The notes: generated by a model from the letters alone, not told the origin. Positions 18,580-26,940 are shown, counted from the stretch's first letter. The stretch: DNA of 64,000 nt from Candidatus Celerinatantimonas neptuna (GCA_911810475.1 OU461276.1:551501-615500), one strand, 5' to 3'. A program made the numbers and translations.

Positions 18580-19257
18580 ATGCCAAATTCACTCACCATT
18601 TTTGATTTAGACGATACCTTGCTCAATGGCGATACGATGGCGCTTTGGCACCAGTATTTATGTGATCGGCAACTAATTGACGATCCCATTACGTTCTTAG
18701 AGCAAGATAATGAATTTGATAAGCTTTACCGGGCTGGCCAACTCGATATCCAAACCTACCTTCACTTTAGTCTGGAACCTTTACAGCATATCGATGCTGC
18801 AACGGTTGATAGTATGGTTCAGACTTTCATTGAAGAACGAGTGAAACCGCGTCTTTACTCTGAAGCTGATGGACTCATTCATGAATTACAGGAACATCAT
18901 CATTACCTGTTAGTTATTTCCGCAACAGTTGACTTTATTGTCAGACCTGTTGCCCAACTATTGGGTATTCAGAATGTTTTAGCCGTCAATGTGACTCGTC
19001 AACATGGCTGTTATACATCACAGATTATAGGCACGCCATCATTTCGCGATGGTAAAATCATTCGCCTTCAGCAATGGCTGACCGATCAACCATGGACTCC
19101 GGATGAATTGCGTTTTTACACCGATTCGATCAATGACTTACCCTTGTTAGAGCAGGTCGATCATCCATACGTTGTTAATCCAGCCCAGACACTGCTGGAA
19201 ATTGCCCAAAAACGAAACTGGACTATTCTCGACTGGAATACAACCAATACAAAATAA
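18580..19257 (+). CDS. HAD-IB phosphatase (SerB/phosphocholine-phosphatase-like)
   Basis: Predicted cytoplasmic Mg-dependent phosphatase of 225 residues. Motif I is FDLDDTLLNGD with the nucleophile and acid/base Asp pair, motif II is VISATVDF, and the late motif is FYTDSINDLPLLE. The insert between motifs I and II gives the subfamily IB fold (SerB, PHOSPHO1, bacterial phosphocholine phosphatase). I prefer the ATG at 18580 to a TTG nine bases upstream. As last gene of the import operon it probably removes phosphate from the monoester left by the phosphodiesterase. Confidence 0.82.
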   Translation: MPNSLTIFDLDDTLLNGDTMALWHQYLCDRQLIDDPITFLEQDNEFDKLYRAGQLDIQTYLHFSLEPLQHIDAATVDSMVQTFIEERVKPRLYSEADGLIHELQEHHHYLLVISATVDFIVRPVAQLLGIQNVLAVNVTRQHGCYTSQIIGTPSFRDGKIIRLQQWLTDQPWTPDELRFYTDSINDLPLLEQVDHPYVVNPAQTLLEIAQKRNWTILDWNTTNTK

Positions 19258-19594
19258 TTTTCGGGGCAAAATACCCAGGACGTATTGGCAATTAAATTTC
19301 GTTCAAATGAAACAGGTTTGGGGTGGGACACAGACAGTGTCTCGCCCAAAATTTTTACCAGAATAAGATGAATCACCCAAGCCCAGCAGCTCCAGAATCA
19401 ATCCAAATTTTAGTTTACAGCAGAATATCTTTTTATGTCCGCCTGAAACCTCTAAAACAGCTTTTAGAAGCTGAGATTTTATTATTAATAGAATAATAAT
19501 TTTTTATTTATAATTATCTTTATTAACACCATGTTTTCTAATAAAATTTTTTAGCTTTGCAACCCCGCAAAGGGATATCTTTTTAGGATTTTTT
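19258..19594. other. Intergenic region with operon terminator and lipoprotein promoter
   Basis: The first 100 bases carry the terminator of the transport operon. The remainder is very AT-rich, especially 19480-19560, and should hold the promoter of the lipoprotein gene at 19595. No further gene is seen. Confidence 0.5.
19321..19358 (+). terminator. Rho-independent terminator of the phosphoester transport operon
   Basis: An 11-bp stem, GGGTGGGACAC (19321-19331) with GTGTCTCGCCC (19337-19347) and two G-U pairs, has a 5-nt loop and is followed by AAAATTTTT. Confidence 0.8.
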
Positions 19595-20113
19595 ATGAAA
19601 AAATTAATTATAGCCGCTTGTTTATTAGCAATGATGCTAAGCGGATGTGCAACAATTGTCGGTAGTGGAACTCAAACCGTAACCATTAATAGTCAACCAA
19701 GTGATGCAAAAATCACAATTACTGATGAAATAGGCCACTCTGTCTATGTGGGTTCTACACCAACATCAGTTACTCTACAAAAAAGTAATGGTCATTACTG
19801 GGGTAAAAAAAGCTATACCATTACATTTTCTAAAAAAGGCTATAAAGACCAGAGCGTCAAACTTACCGAACACGCCAATGGCTGGTATATCGGTGGCAAT
19901 TTAGTCTTTGGTGGTATAATTGGTTGGTTCGTAGTGGATCCATTTAGCGGAGCCATGTACACATTAAGTACAACTGATATCAACGCTTCATTAAAATCAA
20001 CTGTCGCCCAAAATATGAAAAAAAATGGTGGATTAACTGTTTTATTGACTAAAGATGTACCGGCTTCTTTACGCTCTAAACTCAAACTAATTCACATGCC
20101 ATCAAATAGCTAA
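19595..20113 (+). CDS. PEGA-like lipoprotein of unknown function
   Basis: Lipoprotein of 172 residues with signal peptide and lipobox LSGC (Cys at about residue 18). The mature start CATIVGSGTQTV and the segment INSQPSDAKITI resemble a PEGA-like beta domain, followed by a hydrophobic glycine-rich hairpin GGNLVFGGIIGWFVVDPFSG. This architecture is found in many small proteobacterial and phage-linked lipoproteins of unknown role. It stands alone and is closed by a strong terminator. Confidence 0.78.
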   Translation: MKKLIIAACLLAMMLSGCATIVGSGTQTVTINSQPSDAKITITDEIGHSVYVGSTPTSVTLQKSNGHYWGKKSYTITFSKKGYKDQSVKLTEHANGWYIGGNLVFGGIIGWFVVDPFSGAMYTLSTTDINASLKSTVAQNMKKNGGLTVLLTKDVPASLRSKLKLIHMPSNS

Positions 20114-20143
20114 TAATAAATATCAAAATTCAGTCAATCATAT

Positions 20144-20170
20144 AAAAAGGAGGGGCTTCCCCTCCTTTTT
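20144..20170. terminator. Bidirectional terminator between lipoprotein gene and modF
   Basis: A 12-bp stem (AAAAAGGAGGGG / CCCCTCCTTTTT) with a 3-nt loop carries its own A and T tracts, so it works on both strands. Confidence 0.9.
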
Positions 20171-20186
20171 AACAACTTAAATAAGG

Positions 20187-21629
20187 CTAGTTTACCTCAG
20201 GTTGATACCCTTCACCGCTCTCAACGGGCACAAAATCTACAAAATGCTCGATACCATCGATCATCTCATCATCATGATGAGATACATAAACCATCTGAAT
20301 AATCCCAAGACCGGCAATCAATGATAAAGCTTGTAATACAATCTTACGATTCAGGTAATCCAACCCCTGGCATGGCTCATCAAGCAATAACAATAAAGGA
20401 CTCTTAATCAGTGCACGAGCGATGAGTAACACACGTTGCTGACCATAACTCAATGAACGAAACCCGCTATCAGCCAGATCTTCCATGTGTAACAATTTCA
20501 ACCACTGATAAGCTAATTCTGTTTCACTCGCGCTCGGTTGTTGATAAAGGCCGATGGAATCATAAAATCCAGATAAAATAACGTCTACTGCTTTAGCATT
20601 CACCCGGTATTGTAAATGTAAAGCAGAGGAAACCATTCCGATTCGCTGCTTCACTTCCCAAATACTTTCACCACTTCCGCGGCGATGACCAAACAATTCA
20701 ATTTGATTGCTATAGCATTGAGGATGATCACCAAAAATCAAATTAAGCAATGTACTTTTCCCACAGCCATTTGGACCTCTGACTTGCCAATGTTCGCCCG
20801 GGCGTATTTGCCAATCAAGGCCATCGAAGATCACACCATCATGATAAGCTACACGGCCATTTGAAATACGAAACAACGGATCAAATTGCTCTAAATCCAA
20901 CTTCTGAGAAGCAAGCGACTGGCTTAAAGCACCAGAGACTTCCTGAGCCAAAGCCTGCCATTGGCGGCGAAGAGGATGATTAAACCATTCATCCCTGCTA
21001 CAACAACTATGCAATCGTTGATCATCAAATAAAATAATCGAAGAAAAACAATCCGGTAATTCCCCATCTCGACTTGTAATCATTAAAATTTGATACTGCT
21101 GACTTAAACGCTCAATCAGCCCACTCAACTGTTGTTGATACTCTTTGTCCAGCCCGGCATAAGGCTCATCCAGAATCAGTAATTGCGGATGACATAATAA
21201 AGCCCGGGCCAACATCAATCGTCTGGTTTCACCGGTAGACAATAGGAAGAAACCTCTATCGTGTAACTTTTCCAGTCCGCAATCCTGAATCACCTGCCTG
21301 ATAAGGATCTGATCATCACTCACAGCAGATAATAGTTCATAAACACTATCACCAGGGTCAACCTCATTAGTCAGATCAGTCTCATCAAGTAACTTCTGCT
21401 GTTCTAACAATTGCTGCTGAACACTCAAAGATACAATTCCAATCCGTTCAGGCATCCCTTCAATAGAACCACCTAATAAATCTGCATCTGAATTGAAAAA
21501 ATCAGCAAGTAACGAAGGCGAATTGTCGCCGGCAATAATACAAGCATGCTGATTATCTTTGAGAAGCCACTGATCGATATAACAATGTTGCTGACCACGT
21601 TTAAGATGCACCTTAGAAAATTCAATCAT
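20187..21629 (-). CDS. modF: Molybdate-type tandem ABC ATPase ModF
   Basis: Cytoplasmic protein of 480 residues (E. coli ModF has 490) with two fused ABC domains and no membrane part. The second domain is intact: GPNGCGKST, LSYGQQRV and LLLLDEPCQGLD. It shares the ModF stretch FGHRRGSGESIWEVKQRIG. In the first domain the Walker A has become AGDNSPSLL and lacks the Gly-Lys-Ser/Thr, although its signature LSTGETRR and Walker B LLILDEPYAGLD remain. ModF is a molybdenum-linked protein of unclear function; no modABC is present in this window. Confidence 0.9.
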   Translation of the reverse strand: MIEFSKVHLKRGQQHCYIDQWLLKDNQHACIIAGDNSPSLLADFFNSDADLLGGSIEGMPERIGIVSLSVQQQLLEQQKLLDETDLTNEVDPGDSVYELLSAVSDDQILIRQVIQDCGLEKLHDRGFFLLSTGETRRLMLARALLCHPQLLILDEPYAGLDKEYQQQLSGLIERLSQQYQILMITSRDGELPDCFSSIILFDDQRLHSCCSRDEWFNHPLRRQWQALAQEVSGALSQSLASQKLDLEQFDPLFRISNGRVAYHDGVIFDGLDWQIRPGEHWQVRGPNGCGKSTLLNLIFGDHPQCYSNQIELFGHRRGSGESIWEVKQRIGMVSSALHLQYRVNAKAVDVILSGFYDSIGLYQQPSASETELAYQWLKLLHMEDLADSGFRSLSYGQQRVLLIARALIKSPLLLLLDEPCQGLDYLNRKIVLQALSLIAGLGIIQMVYVSHHDDEMIDGIEHFVDFVPVESGEGYQPEVN

Positions 21630-21701
21630 GATTTATTCCCTCACTTTGCACCTTATCCTAACCGATTTTTGATTCAGGAAAAATGAAACTCTATAAACGA
21701 C

Positions 21702-21726
21702 AAAAGCCCGCTAAAAAGCGGGCTTT
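21702..21726 (-). terminator. Terminator of the first tRNA-Phe/tRNA-Asn unit
   Basis: A perfect 9-bp stem (AAAGCCCGC / GCGGGCTTT) with a 6-nt loop lies just 3' of tRNA-Asn on the minus strand. It is repeated exactly 735 bases away. Confidence 0.85.
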
Positions 21727-21733
21727 CTAAATC

Positions 21734-21809
21734 TGGCTCCTCCTGCTGGGCTCGAACCAGCGACCTGCGGATTAACAGTCCGTCGCTCTACCAACTGAGC
21801 TAAGGAGGA
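21734..21809 (-). tRNA. tRNA-Asn (anticodon GTT), copy 1
   Basis: A 76-nt cloverleaf with encoded CCA. The 7-bp acceptor stem is TCCTCCT/AGGAGGA, the anticodon loop is CTGTTAA and the T arm contains GGTTCGAGCC. It lies 4 bases downstream of tRNA-Phe in one transcript. Confidence 0.97.
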
Positions 21810-21813
21810 ATAA

Positions 21814-21889
21814 TGGTGCCCAGAGGCGGAATCGAACCACCGACACGAGGATTTTCAATCCTCTGCTCTACCGACTGAGCTATCTGGGC
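21814..21889 (-). tRNA. tRNA-Phe (anticodon GAA), copy 1
   Basis: A 76-nt cloverleaf with encoded CCA. The acceptor stem is GCCCAGA/TCTGGGC, the anticodon loop is TTGAAAA and the T arm contains GGTTCGATTCC. Confidence 0.97.
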
Positions 21890-21908
21890 AACGGGTCGCT
21901 ATTAAACG

Positions 21909-22427
21909 GTTTCACGAAGATGAAATCAAGTAATTTTTTCTCATATTATATCTAATAGCATATTTTCAGACCAATTCGTCGTTTTTATCACCAAACCACA
22001 CTAATTTGCCTCAAACAGAGATGACAAATGATAGAAATGATCATTCACACCATTTCCGGCTATCACACATTTTTCTAAATAATGAGTGTCATCCAAAATC
22101 AAATGACATTAACAATAATTATGCTTAAATAGACCCAAATAACAATGAACTTAGCAATACCCAAGAAAACGGGCTCACCCCAATCTGGAACAATAAATCA
22201 TAACTAAGTTATGATTTATTGTGACTGCTTATCGCGAGTTGAGCTTAATTATTTGCGATATCCCCTGTGCAGACATAACCATTTTTATAGCAGATGGATT
22301 TAACACAGCCAAAACCTGCTGTCGAAAGGATTTCATTAACCAAAATTGAGATAACCTGACTTGAATTGCGGATTAAAAAACACAATGAATATGTTACAAC
22401 AACACGAAAGATAAAAATGAGGCTCTC
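21909..22427. other. Spacer between duplicated tRNA units, with a perfect hairpin
   Basis: No gene is seen in these 519 bases. At 22190-22222 there is a perfect 15-bp inverted repeat with a TAA loop (arms ACAATAAATCATAAC and GTTATGATTTATTGT). Near 22285-22330 the sequence resembles a dispersed repeat also seen at 25771 and 58743. This spacer must contain the promoter of the first tRNA unit. Confidence 0.6.
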
Positions 22428-22436
22428 ATAAACGAC

Positions 22437-22461
22437 AAAAGCCCGCTAAAAAGCGGGCTTT
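22437..22461 (-). terminator. Terminator of the second tRNA unit
   Basis: It is identical to the hairpin at 21702-21726. Confidence 0.85.
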
Positions 22462-22468
22462 CTAAATC

Positions 22469-22544
22469 TGGCTCCTCCTGCTGGGCTCGAACCAGCGACC
22501 TGCGGATTAACAGTCCGTCGCTCTACCAACTGAGCTAAGGAGGA
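22469..22544 (-). tRNA. tRNA-Asn (anticodon GTT), copy 2
   Basis: It is identical to copy 1: 76 nt, encoded CCA and anticodon loop CTGTTAA. Confidence 0.97.
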
Positions 22545-22548
22545 ATAA

Positions 22549-22624
22549 TGGTGCCCAGAGGCGGAATCGAACCACCGACACGAGGATTTTCAATCCTCTG
22601 CTCTACCGACTGAGCTATCTGGGC
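22549..22624 (-). tRNA. tRNA-Phe (anticodon GAA), copy 2
   Basis: It is identical to copy 1: 76 nt, encoded CCA and anticodon loop TTGAAAA. Confidence 0.97.
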
Positions 22625-22881
22625 AACGGGTCGCTATTAAACGTGTTTTACGAAATGAAGTCAACCCTAATTTTAGGGAAATAAACCGATTGAACACGAA
22701 TCAATCAATCCGATAGCTTAAAAAGCTTTTCCTGAACTAAAAACACAGCATACAAAAGGTAATAAGCAACAAACTGCTGCAGAAAAAGCCATAAAATATA
22801 CCGTTTAATCCATATCAAAGATATCAGCTAATCCTTCTTCCTTATGCAATCAAAACAAACGATGCTATTCATTTAGTCGTC

Positions 22882-22900
22882 AATGTTATAACATAACAAA
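22882..22900. promoter_or_regulatory. Zur box upstream of the zur operon
   Basis: AATGTTATAACATAACA matches the known gammaproteobacterial Zur consensus (TGTTATA, 1 nt, TATAACA) with one mismatch. It ends about 8-10 bases before the zur start codon, so Zur bound here should block its own operon when zinc is plentiful. Confidence 0.8.
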
Positions 22901-22907
22901 TAGTTTT

Positions 22908-23402
22908 ATGGATAATGGTAAAATTATGCAGCAGCAACTTGCCCATTTAGTCAAGAGCGCCGAAAGCTACTGCGCTAAAAATCAGCAGCGACTGACCCCA
23001 AACCGACGAGAAGTACTTTCGATACTAGCATCACATCATCGGCCTATGAGTGCTTATGAAATACTGGAAGCCATGCAGCCCAAGCAGACTTCGATCAAAC
23101 CACCAACAGTCTACAGGGCATTAAAATTTCTACTTGAAGCCGGATTAATCCATAATATTGAATCAACCAATCAATATTTAATCTGTAACCACCTTGATCA
23201 CCCTCATCAACCTCAGCTACTCGTTTGTCAGGTTTGCCGGCGTGTTGAGGAAGTTCCATTAAACGAGGATATGTATAAACAACTCAAAGATAGCGCCCAT
23301 GATCATGGATTCCATTTAATTCATCATGCAATTGAACTCCACGGAATCTGCCATAATTGTCAGGAACCTGAAGGCAGCGACCATGGATGTAAATCTGATT
23401 AG
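22908..23402 (+). CDS. zur: Zinc uptake regulator Zur (Fur family)
   Basis: Protein of 164 residues with an N-terminal winged helix (LTPNRREVLSILASHHRPMSAYEI, TVYRALKFLLEAGLI) and a C-terminal dimer domain carrying zinc ligands: CNHLDHPHQPQ, CQVC and CHNC. These are the structural and sensory cysteines of Zur. Another in-frame ATG lies at 22926, and neither has a strong ribosome site. The gene overlaps the COG0523 GTPase by 20 bases. The Zur box just upstream implies autoregulation of a zinc-starvation operon. Confidence 0.92.
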   Translation: MDNGKIMQQQLAHLVKSAESYCAKNQQRLTPNRREVLSILASHHRPMSAYEILEAMQPKQTSIKPPTVYRALKFLLEAGLIHNIESTNQYLICNHLDHPHQPQLLVCQVCRRVEEVPLNEDMYKQLKDSAHDHGFHLIHHAIELHGICHNCQEPEGSDHGCKSD

Positions 23403-24303
23403 TGTTTTTCTGGGAAGTGGGAAAACATCAGCAATCAACTATCTTTCAAGTCAGAAACAACCAAAGGAACAATGGGGTATTTTAGTTAATGAATTTGGCA
23501 AAATTGGGGTAGATGCCCGACTCATTAACACCCATTCACACATTGAAATATGTCAAATCAGCGGCGGATGCCTGTGTTGTGCTAATGGCCCGGCTTTTAC
23601 GCTTTCTTTAGAGCAATTACTAAGTTCACAACTTCAGAGAATATTGCTCGAACCAACGGGTCTGGGTCATATCACCAATATTTTAAACAGGTTAAAGCAA
23701 AATTCTCTGGTACGACTGGCTGCTGGAATCGCAATTGTTGAAACCAAACAATGTTTATCTCCAGACTACACTTTAAATGAACAATGGCTACAATCACTTC
23801 AACATTATCAAACCATTGTATTGAACAAAACTGACTTATGCTCCCCATCTCAGCTAAATACCGCGAAAAAATGGCTGAACTTAAACTACCCGATGGCTCA
23901 AAAGATCGAAGCAAAATATGGACAAATCCCTATCTCTTGCCTGACAATGTCAATTTTGGCTCATTCGAATAATCCGATATGTCAGCAAGACAGTTCATCT
24001 TCCTTGCGTATCAGGAGAATCGAACAAAACGGTCAGGGATATCGAAGTTGTGGATGGAAATTTCCACCTGCGACTCAGTTTAAACATGATGCGCTCATTG
24101 AATTACTTTGCCACTATCAGCTACGACGAGTAAAAGCTCATTTGAATACAGATATTGGTTGGAGAACAATTAATGGTCTCAGCCAACAATTACGTCGTCA
24201 GCCAGCCGATAGTGCCAAATCAGCTAAACTACAACTGATTCATGATAGACCACTACATGGCATGGTCATTGAGCAAGCATTAAGGAAGATTAAGACCGGA
24301 TAA
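23383..24303 (+). CDS. COG0523 (CobW/ZigA-like) GTPase, probable zinc chaperone
   Basis: G3E GTPase of 306 residues. Visible motifs are a P-loop VFLGSGKT (the usual first Gly is Val), the hallmark CxCC metal site GGCLCC, Walker B/ExxG LLEPTGLG and the guanine motif LNKTDL, followed by a CobW C-terminal-like region. I start it at 23383, where AAGG lies 8 bases upstream; the frame extends further into zur but without support. Co-transcription with zur points to zinc delivery to essential proteins during zinc shortage, as for ZigA/ZNG1-type members. Confidence 0.85.
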   Translation: MDVNLISVFLGSGKTSAINYLSSQKQPKEQWGILVNEFGKIGVDARLINTHSHIEICQISGGCLCCANGPAFTLSLEQLLSSQLQRILLEPTGLGHITNILNRLKQNSLVRLAAGIAIVETKQCLSPDYTLNEQWLQSLQHYQTIVLNKTDLCSPSQLNTAKKWLNLNYPMAQKIEAKYGQIPISCLTMSILAHSNNPICQQDSSSSLRIRRIEQNGQGYRSCGWKFPPATQFKHDALIELLCHYQLRRVKAHLNTDIGWRTINGLSQQLRRQPADSAKSAKLQLIHDRPLHGMVIEQALRKIKTG

Positions 24304-24310
24304 GAAGTAT

Positions 24311-25597
24311 ATGTTTTTAAAAAAGTCTAAAATTTTATCGCGCTGGTGTAATTTACCTAAATGGCACCGCCGAGTATTATTGGTTGTATGCTTTGCCTTG
24401 ATTGTTATTACATCATGGTCACCATCCTCAAACCTTTCAGGTGAAGTAAATCTCCCTCAGAATTTTAAAGAAAACTCTCCGAGTGATATTCTGCCTTCAG
24501 CAAGCAACCCTGTTGCAAACCAGACCCAGGGACAACAACCTACAACTGAATATACCGTTGCTAAAGGCGATACATTAGGTCATATATTTGATCAGTTAGG
24601 GATTTCTCAAACGCAAATGCGCTCTATTCTGGAAAATGACCAGACTCAGGCACTCGATACCATCAATCCAGGAGACCAATTACGTTTTTGGATCAATGAT
24701 CACCGACAGCTAACCCATTTCCAAATTTTCTTTAATCCGGGATATTTCGTCGATTTCAATCTTCTCGAAGATGGCAACTATCAATCTAAAGTTATACGCC
24801 TAGAAGGCGTATGGAAAAGGCGCCGAGTAAAAGGGACAATTGAAGGCAGCTTGTACCTCTCAGCTCGAAAATTAGGGCTAACGCCAGCCCAAATCGAACA
24901 GATTGGTCAAATGTTCAAAGATAAAATTAACTTTACGCGCGAACTCAGGGCCGGTGACTTATTTCAGGTTGTCCTGGAAGACCAATTTGTCAAAGGACAA
25001 CCTACCGGTGAAAGTCGTCTTCAGGCAGTACAAATTATTAACCGAAAACGCCAGTACAACGCTTTTTTATTTAATGATGGGAAATATTATGATCAACTTG
25101 GTCAAAGCCTGACCCGGGCATTTTTACGTTATCCAACCCAGCATCATTATCGAATCAGTTCACCTTTTAATTTACACCGTCGTCACCCTGTTACCGGGCG
25201 TATTGCTCCCCATTATGGGACTGATTTTGCCTGTCCGCCCGGTACTCCGGTTTTAGCAACCGGAGATGGTGTCGTAACCCGGGTTATCAGACATCCTTAC
25301 GCAGGACTTTATATCGTCATTCGTCATGGTAGCACCTATATCACGCGTTATTTACACTTAAAAAGATCCTTGGTGAAACGAGGGCAACCCGTCAAACGGG
25401 GGCAAGTCATCGCTTTATCGGGTTCTAGCGGGCGGGTCACCGGTCCCCACTTACATTATGAATTTCGAATTAATAATCGGCCTGTTAATCCAATGAGCAC
25501 CAAAATTCCAATGGCATCAGCGGTTGCTCGCAAAGATATGCCGAAATTTAAAGCAAAAGTGAAAAAACTATTAGCCGTGATGGCTCAAGAAGCCTGA
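24311..25597 (+). CDS. Murein DD-endopeptidase, M23 family (MepM/ShyB-like)
   Basis: Periplasmic cell-wall hydrolase of 428 residues. It has an N-terminal membrane anchor (residues 21-40), a LysM/OapA-like domain near 77-150, a middle domain, and an M23 catalytic domain near 300-400 with zinc motifs HYGTD and HLHYE. It begins 7 bases after the GTPase gene. Placement in a Zur-boxed operon agrees with what is known of Vibrio cholerae ShyB, a Zur-repressed endopeptidase for low zinc; E. coli mepM also neighbours znu genes. It would crop peptidoglycan crosslinks when zinc is limiting. Confidence 0.88.
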   Translation: MFLKKSKILSRWCNLPKWHRRVLLVVCFALIVITSWSPSSNLSGEVNLPQNFKENSPSDILPSASNPVANQTQGQQPTTEYTVAKGDTLGHIFDQLGISQTQMRSILENDQTQALDTINPGDQLRFWINDHRQLTHFQIFFNPGYFVDFNLLEDGNYQSKVIRLEGVWKRRRVKGTIEGSLYLSARKLGLTPAQIEQIGQMFKDKINFTRELRAGDLFQVVLEDQFVKGQPTGESRLQAVQIINRKRQYNAFLFNDGKYYDQLGQSLTRAFLRYPTQHHYRISSPFNLHRRHPVTGRIAPHYGTDFACPPGTPVLATGDGVVTRVIRHPYAGLYIVIRHGSTYITRYLHLKRSLVKRGQPVKRGQVIALSGSSGRVTGPHLHYEFRINNRPVNPMSTKIPMASAVARKDMPKFKAKVKKLLAVMAQEA

Positions 25598-25601
25598 AAA
25601 T

Positions 25602-25636
25602 ACCGTGACCCTACACATTTTCACGGTCGGGTCACG
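25602..25636 (+). promoter_or_regulatory. Two mutually exclusive hairpins after the M23 gene
   Basis: ACCGTGA (25602-25608) can pair with TCACGGT (25621-25627), while CGTGACCC (25604-25611) can pair with GGGTCACG (25629-25636). The pairings compete for the same bases. No clear T run follows. This may be a terminator variant or an RNA switch-like end. Confidence 0.35.
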
Positions 25637-25770
25637 AAATCTTTAAGTTAACCTCAAATTAGGATAAGAAGTCACAATTAAATGGCATTTATTCATGGTA
25701 TGTCAGAATTATTTTCTGATGTAGAATTTAAGCTTGAGTTCAAGACAATCTGGGCCGCTATAGCCATTTT

Positions 25771-25825
25771 ATGGCAAGCGGATTTAACGCCAGAATCGGG
25801 CTTAATCCCTATCAGAAAAGGCTTT
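25771..25825. repeat. Dispersed intergenic repeat, copy near 25.8 kb
   Basis: About 41 of 55 bases align without gaps to 58743-58797, sharing ATGGC, TTAACGCC, AATC, TTAATC and CAGAAAAG. A shorter relative lies near 22285-22330. All are intergenic. Confidence 0.4.
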
Positions 25826-25842
25826 CTTATCCATAAATAAGG

Positions 25843-26940
25843 TTAAGTTAATAAAGCGTTCAATCTTAAAATAACCTGCTTATAACGAAGCTGTCCCAAA
25901 TAATACCCATTATGATCAATAACAGCTAAATCCCTTTGTTTTGCAGGCCCTTTGGCAAAAACCTCCGCTAAGCTTACATGCGCATCGATCGTTGGTAACA
26001 GATCTAAATAATTCTGAAGTGACTGTGACTTTTGCTGTACGGCCCTATGGGCCTGATATAGAGACAACCCGCCAACTAAGTACTTATCTTTTGTTAAATA
26101 AGCATAGCTACATTGCTTTGACTGCATGGCTCGTAATGCTTCTTTCGGAGGAACCTGAGAAGGTAAACATAATGAAGGTTTAATTGCTAACCCTTCTGCA
26201 GTAAGAACCTGCAAAGGATTCATTCGGGCCATCAGACGATGTAATGCCACGCAATCAGATCGCAACATCAATTCCTGTGGCTCACCATGCGCAACGCAAT
26301 CACCATATTCAAAAGCTAAAAGATAATCAGCCTGTTGACACAATTCTAAAAGATCTGAACTAAAAATAACAACAATCGTCTGCCGTTCGCGTCTTAACAA
26401 CTCAAACCTTTGATACCAACGCCCACGCAACTCAGCCGGAAGGTCTCGCAACACCTGTTCAATCAATAATAACTGAGGCTGACATAGCATCGCCCTCCAG
26501 AGTAATATCTGACTACGCTGTTGAACATTAAGCGACCCCGGGAAATCCCCAGCTAATGGCTCCAAATTATCCGAGCAAAGTGCCTCATCAATTTTCTTCA
26601 GTGCTTTACGTTTATTCATTCCCCGAATTTGCAAAGCCAGTAATAGATTATCCTGAACGGTCAACCACTCAAGCATCGGTAAACGCTCTGATACCAAAAT
26701 CACCCCTTTACGGCGCCATTGTTCTAATGCTTTTTCACTTCTGGGAATCGGTTCACCGTTATAACGAATCTTTCCTCTTTTAGGTAAATGTTCTCCAAAT
26801 AGCACATCAAGTATCGACTCTGCACCGCTATTGATATCTCCACTTAAAGCAACCAATTGTCCTCCATGAATTGTTAACTCGATCGAATCACAATCCACCT
26901 CACCTTTTAAAACGAAATTATTCAGTTGAAGTTGACTCAT
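25843..26940 (-). CDS. Degenerate ProV-like ABC protein with CBS domain, catalytic motifs lost
   Basis: Protein of 365 residues that aligns with ProV/OpuAA along its length, including the C-terminal CBS region (SLCLPSQVPPKEALRAM; AVIDHNGYYLGQLRYKQV). Every ATPase motif is altered: Walker A reads SGDINSGAES with no Gly-Lys, the signature is LNVQQRSQ, Walker B ends LLLIEQVL without DE, and the H-loop is FSSDLLE without His. The frame is nevertheless intact. The ATG overlaps the permease stop as TGATG. It probably cannot hydrolyse ATP and may have become a structural or regulatory subunit. Confidence 0.75.
   Translation of the reverse strand: MSQLQLNNFVLKGEVDCDSIELTIHGGQLVALSGDINSGAESILDVLFGEHLPKRGKIRYNGEPIPRSEKALEQWRRKGVILVSERLPMLEWLTVQDNLLLALQIRGMNKRKALKKIDEALCSDNLEPLAGDFPGSLNVQQRSQILLWRAMLCQPQLLLIEQVLRDLPAELRGRWYQRFELLRRERQTIVVIFSSDLLELCQQADYLLAFEYGDCVAHGEPQELMLRSDCVALHRLMARMNPLQVLTAEGLAIKPSLCLPSQVPPKEALRAMQSKQCSYAYLTKDKYLVGGLSLYQAHRAVQQKSQSLQNYLDLLPTIDAHVSLAEVFAKGPAKQRDLAVIDHNGYYLGQLRYKQVILRLNALLT

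Larger units (their letters stand above)
21693..21908. repeat. 216-bp duplicated tRNA-Asn/tRNA-Phe unit, copy 1
   Basis: The segment containing both tRNAs and their terminator is identical, base for base as far as I can read, to 22428-22643. The offset is exactly 735 bases; sequence outside the units is unrelated. Confidence 0.95.
22428..22643. repeat. 216-bp duplicated tRNA-Asn/tRNA-Phe unit, copy 2
   Basis: This is an exact copy of 21693-21908, including both tRNAs and the terminator hairpin at 22437-22461. Confidence 0.95.
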
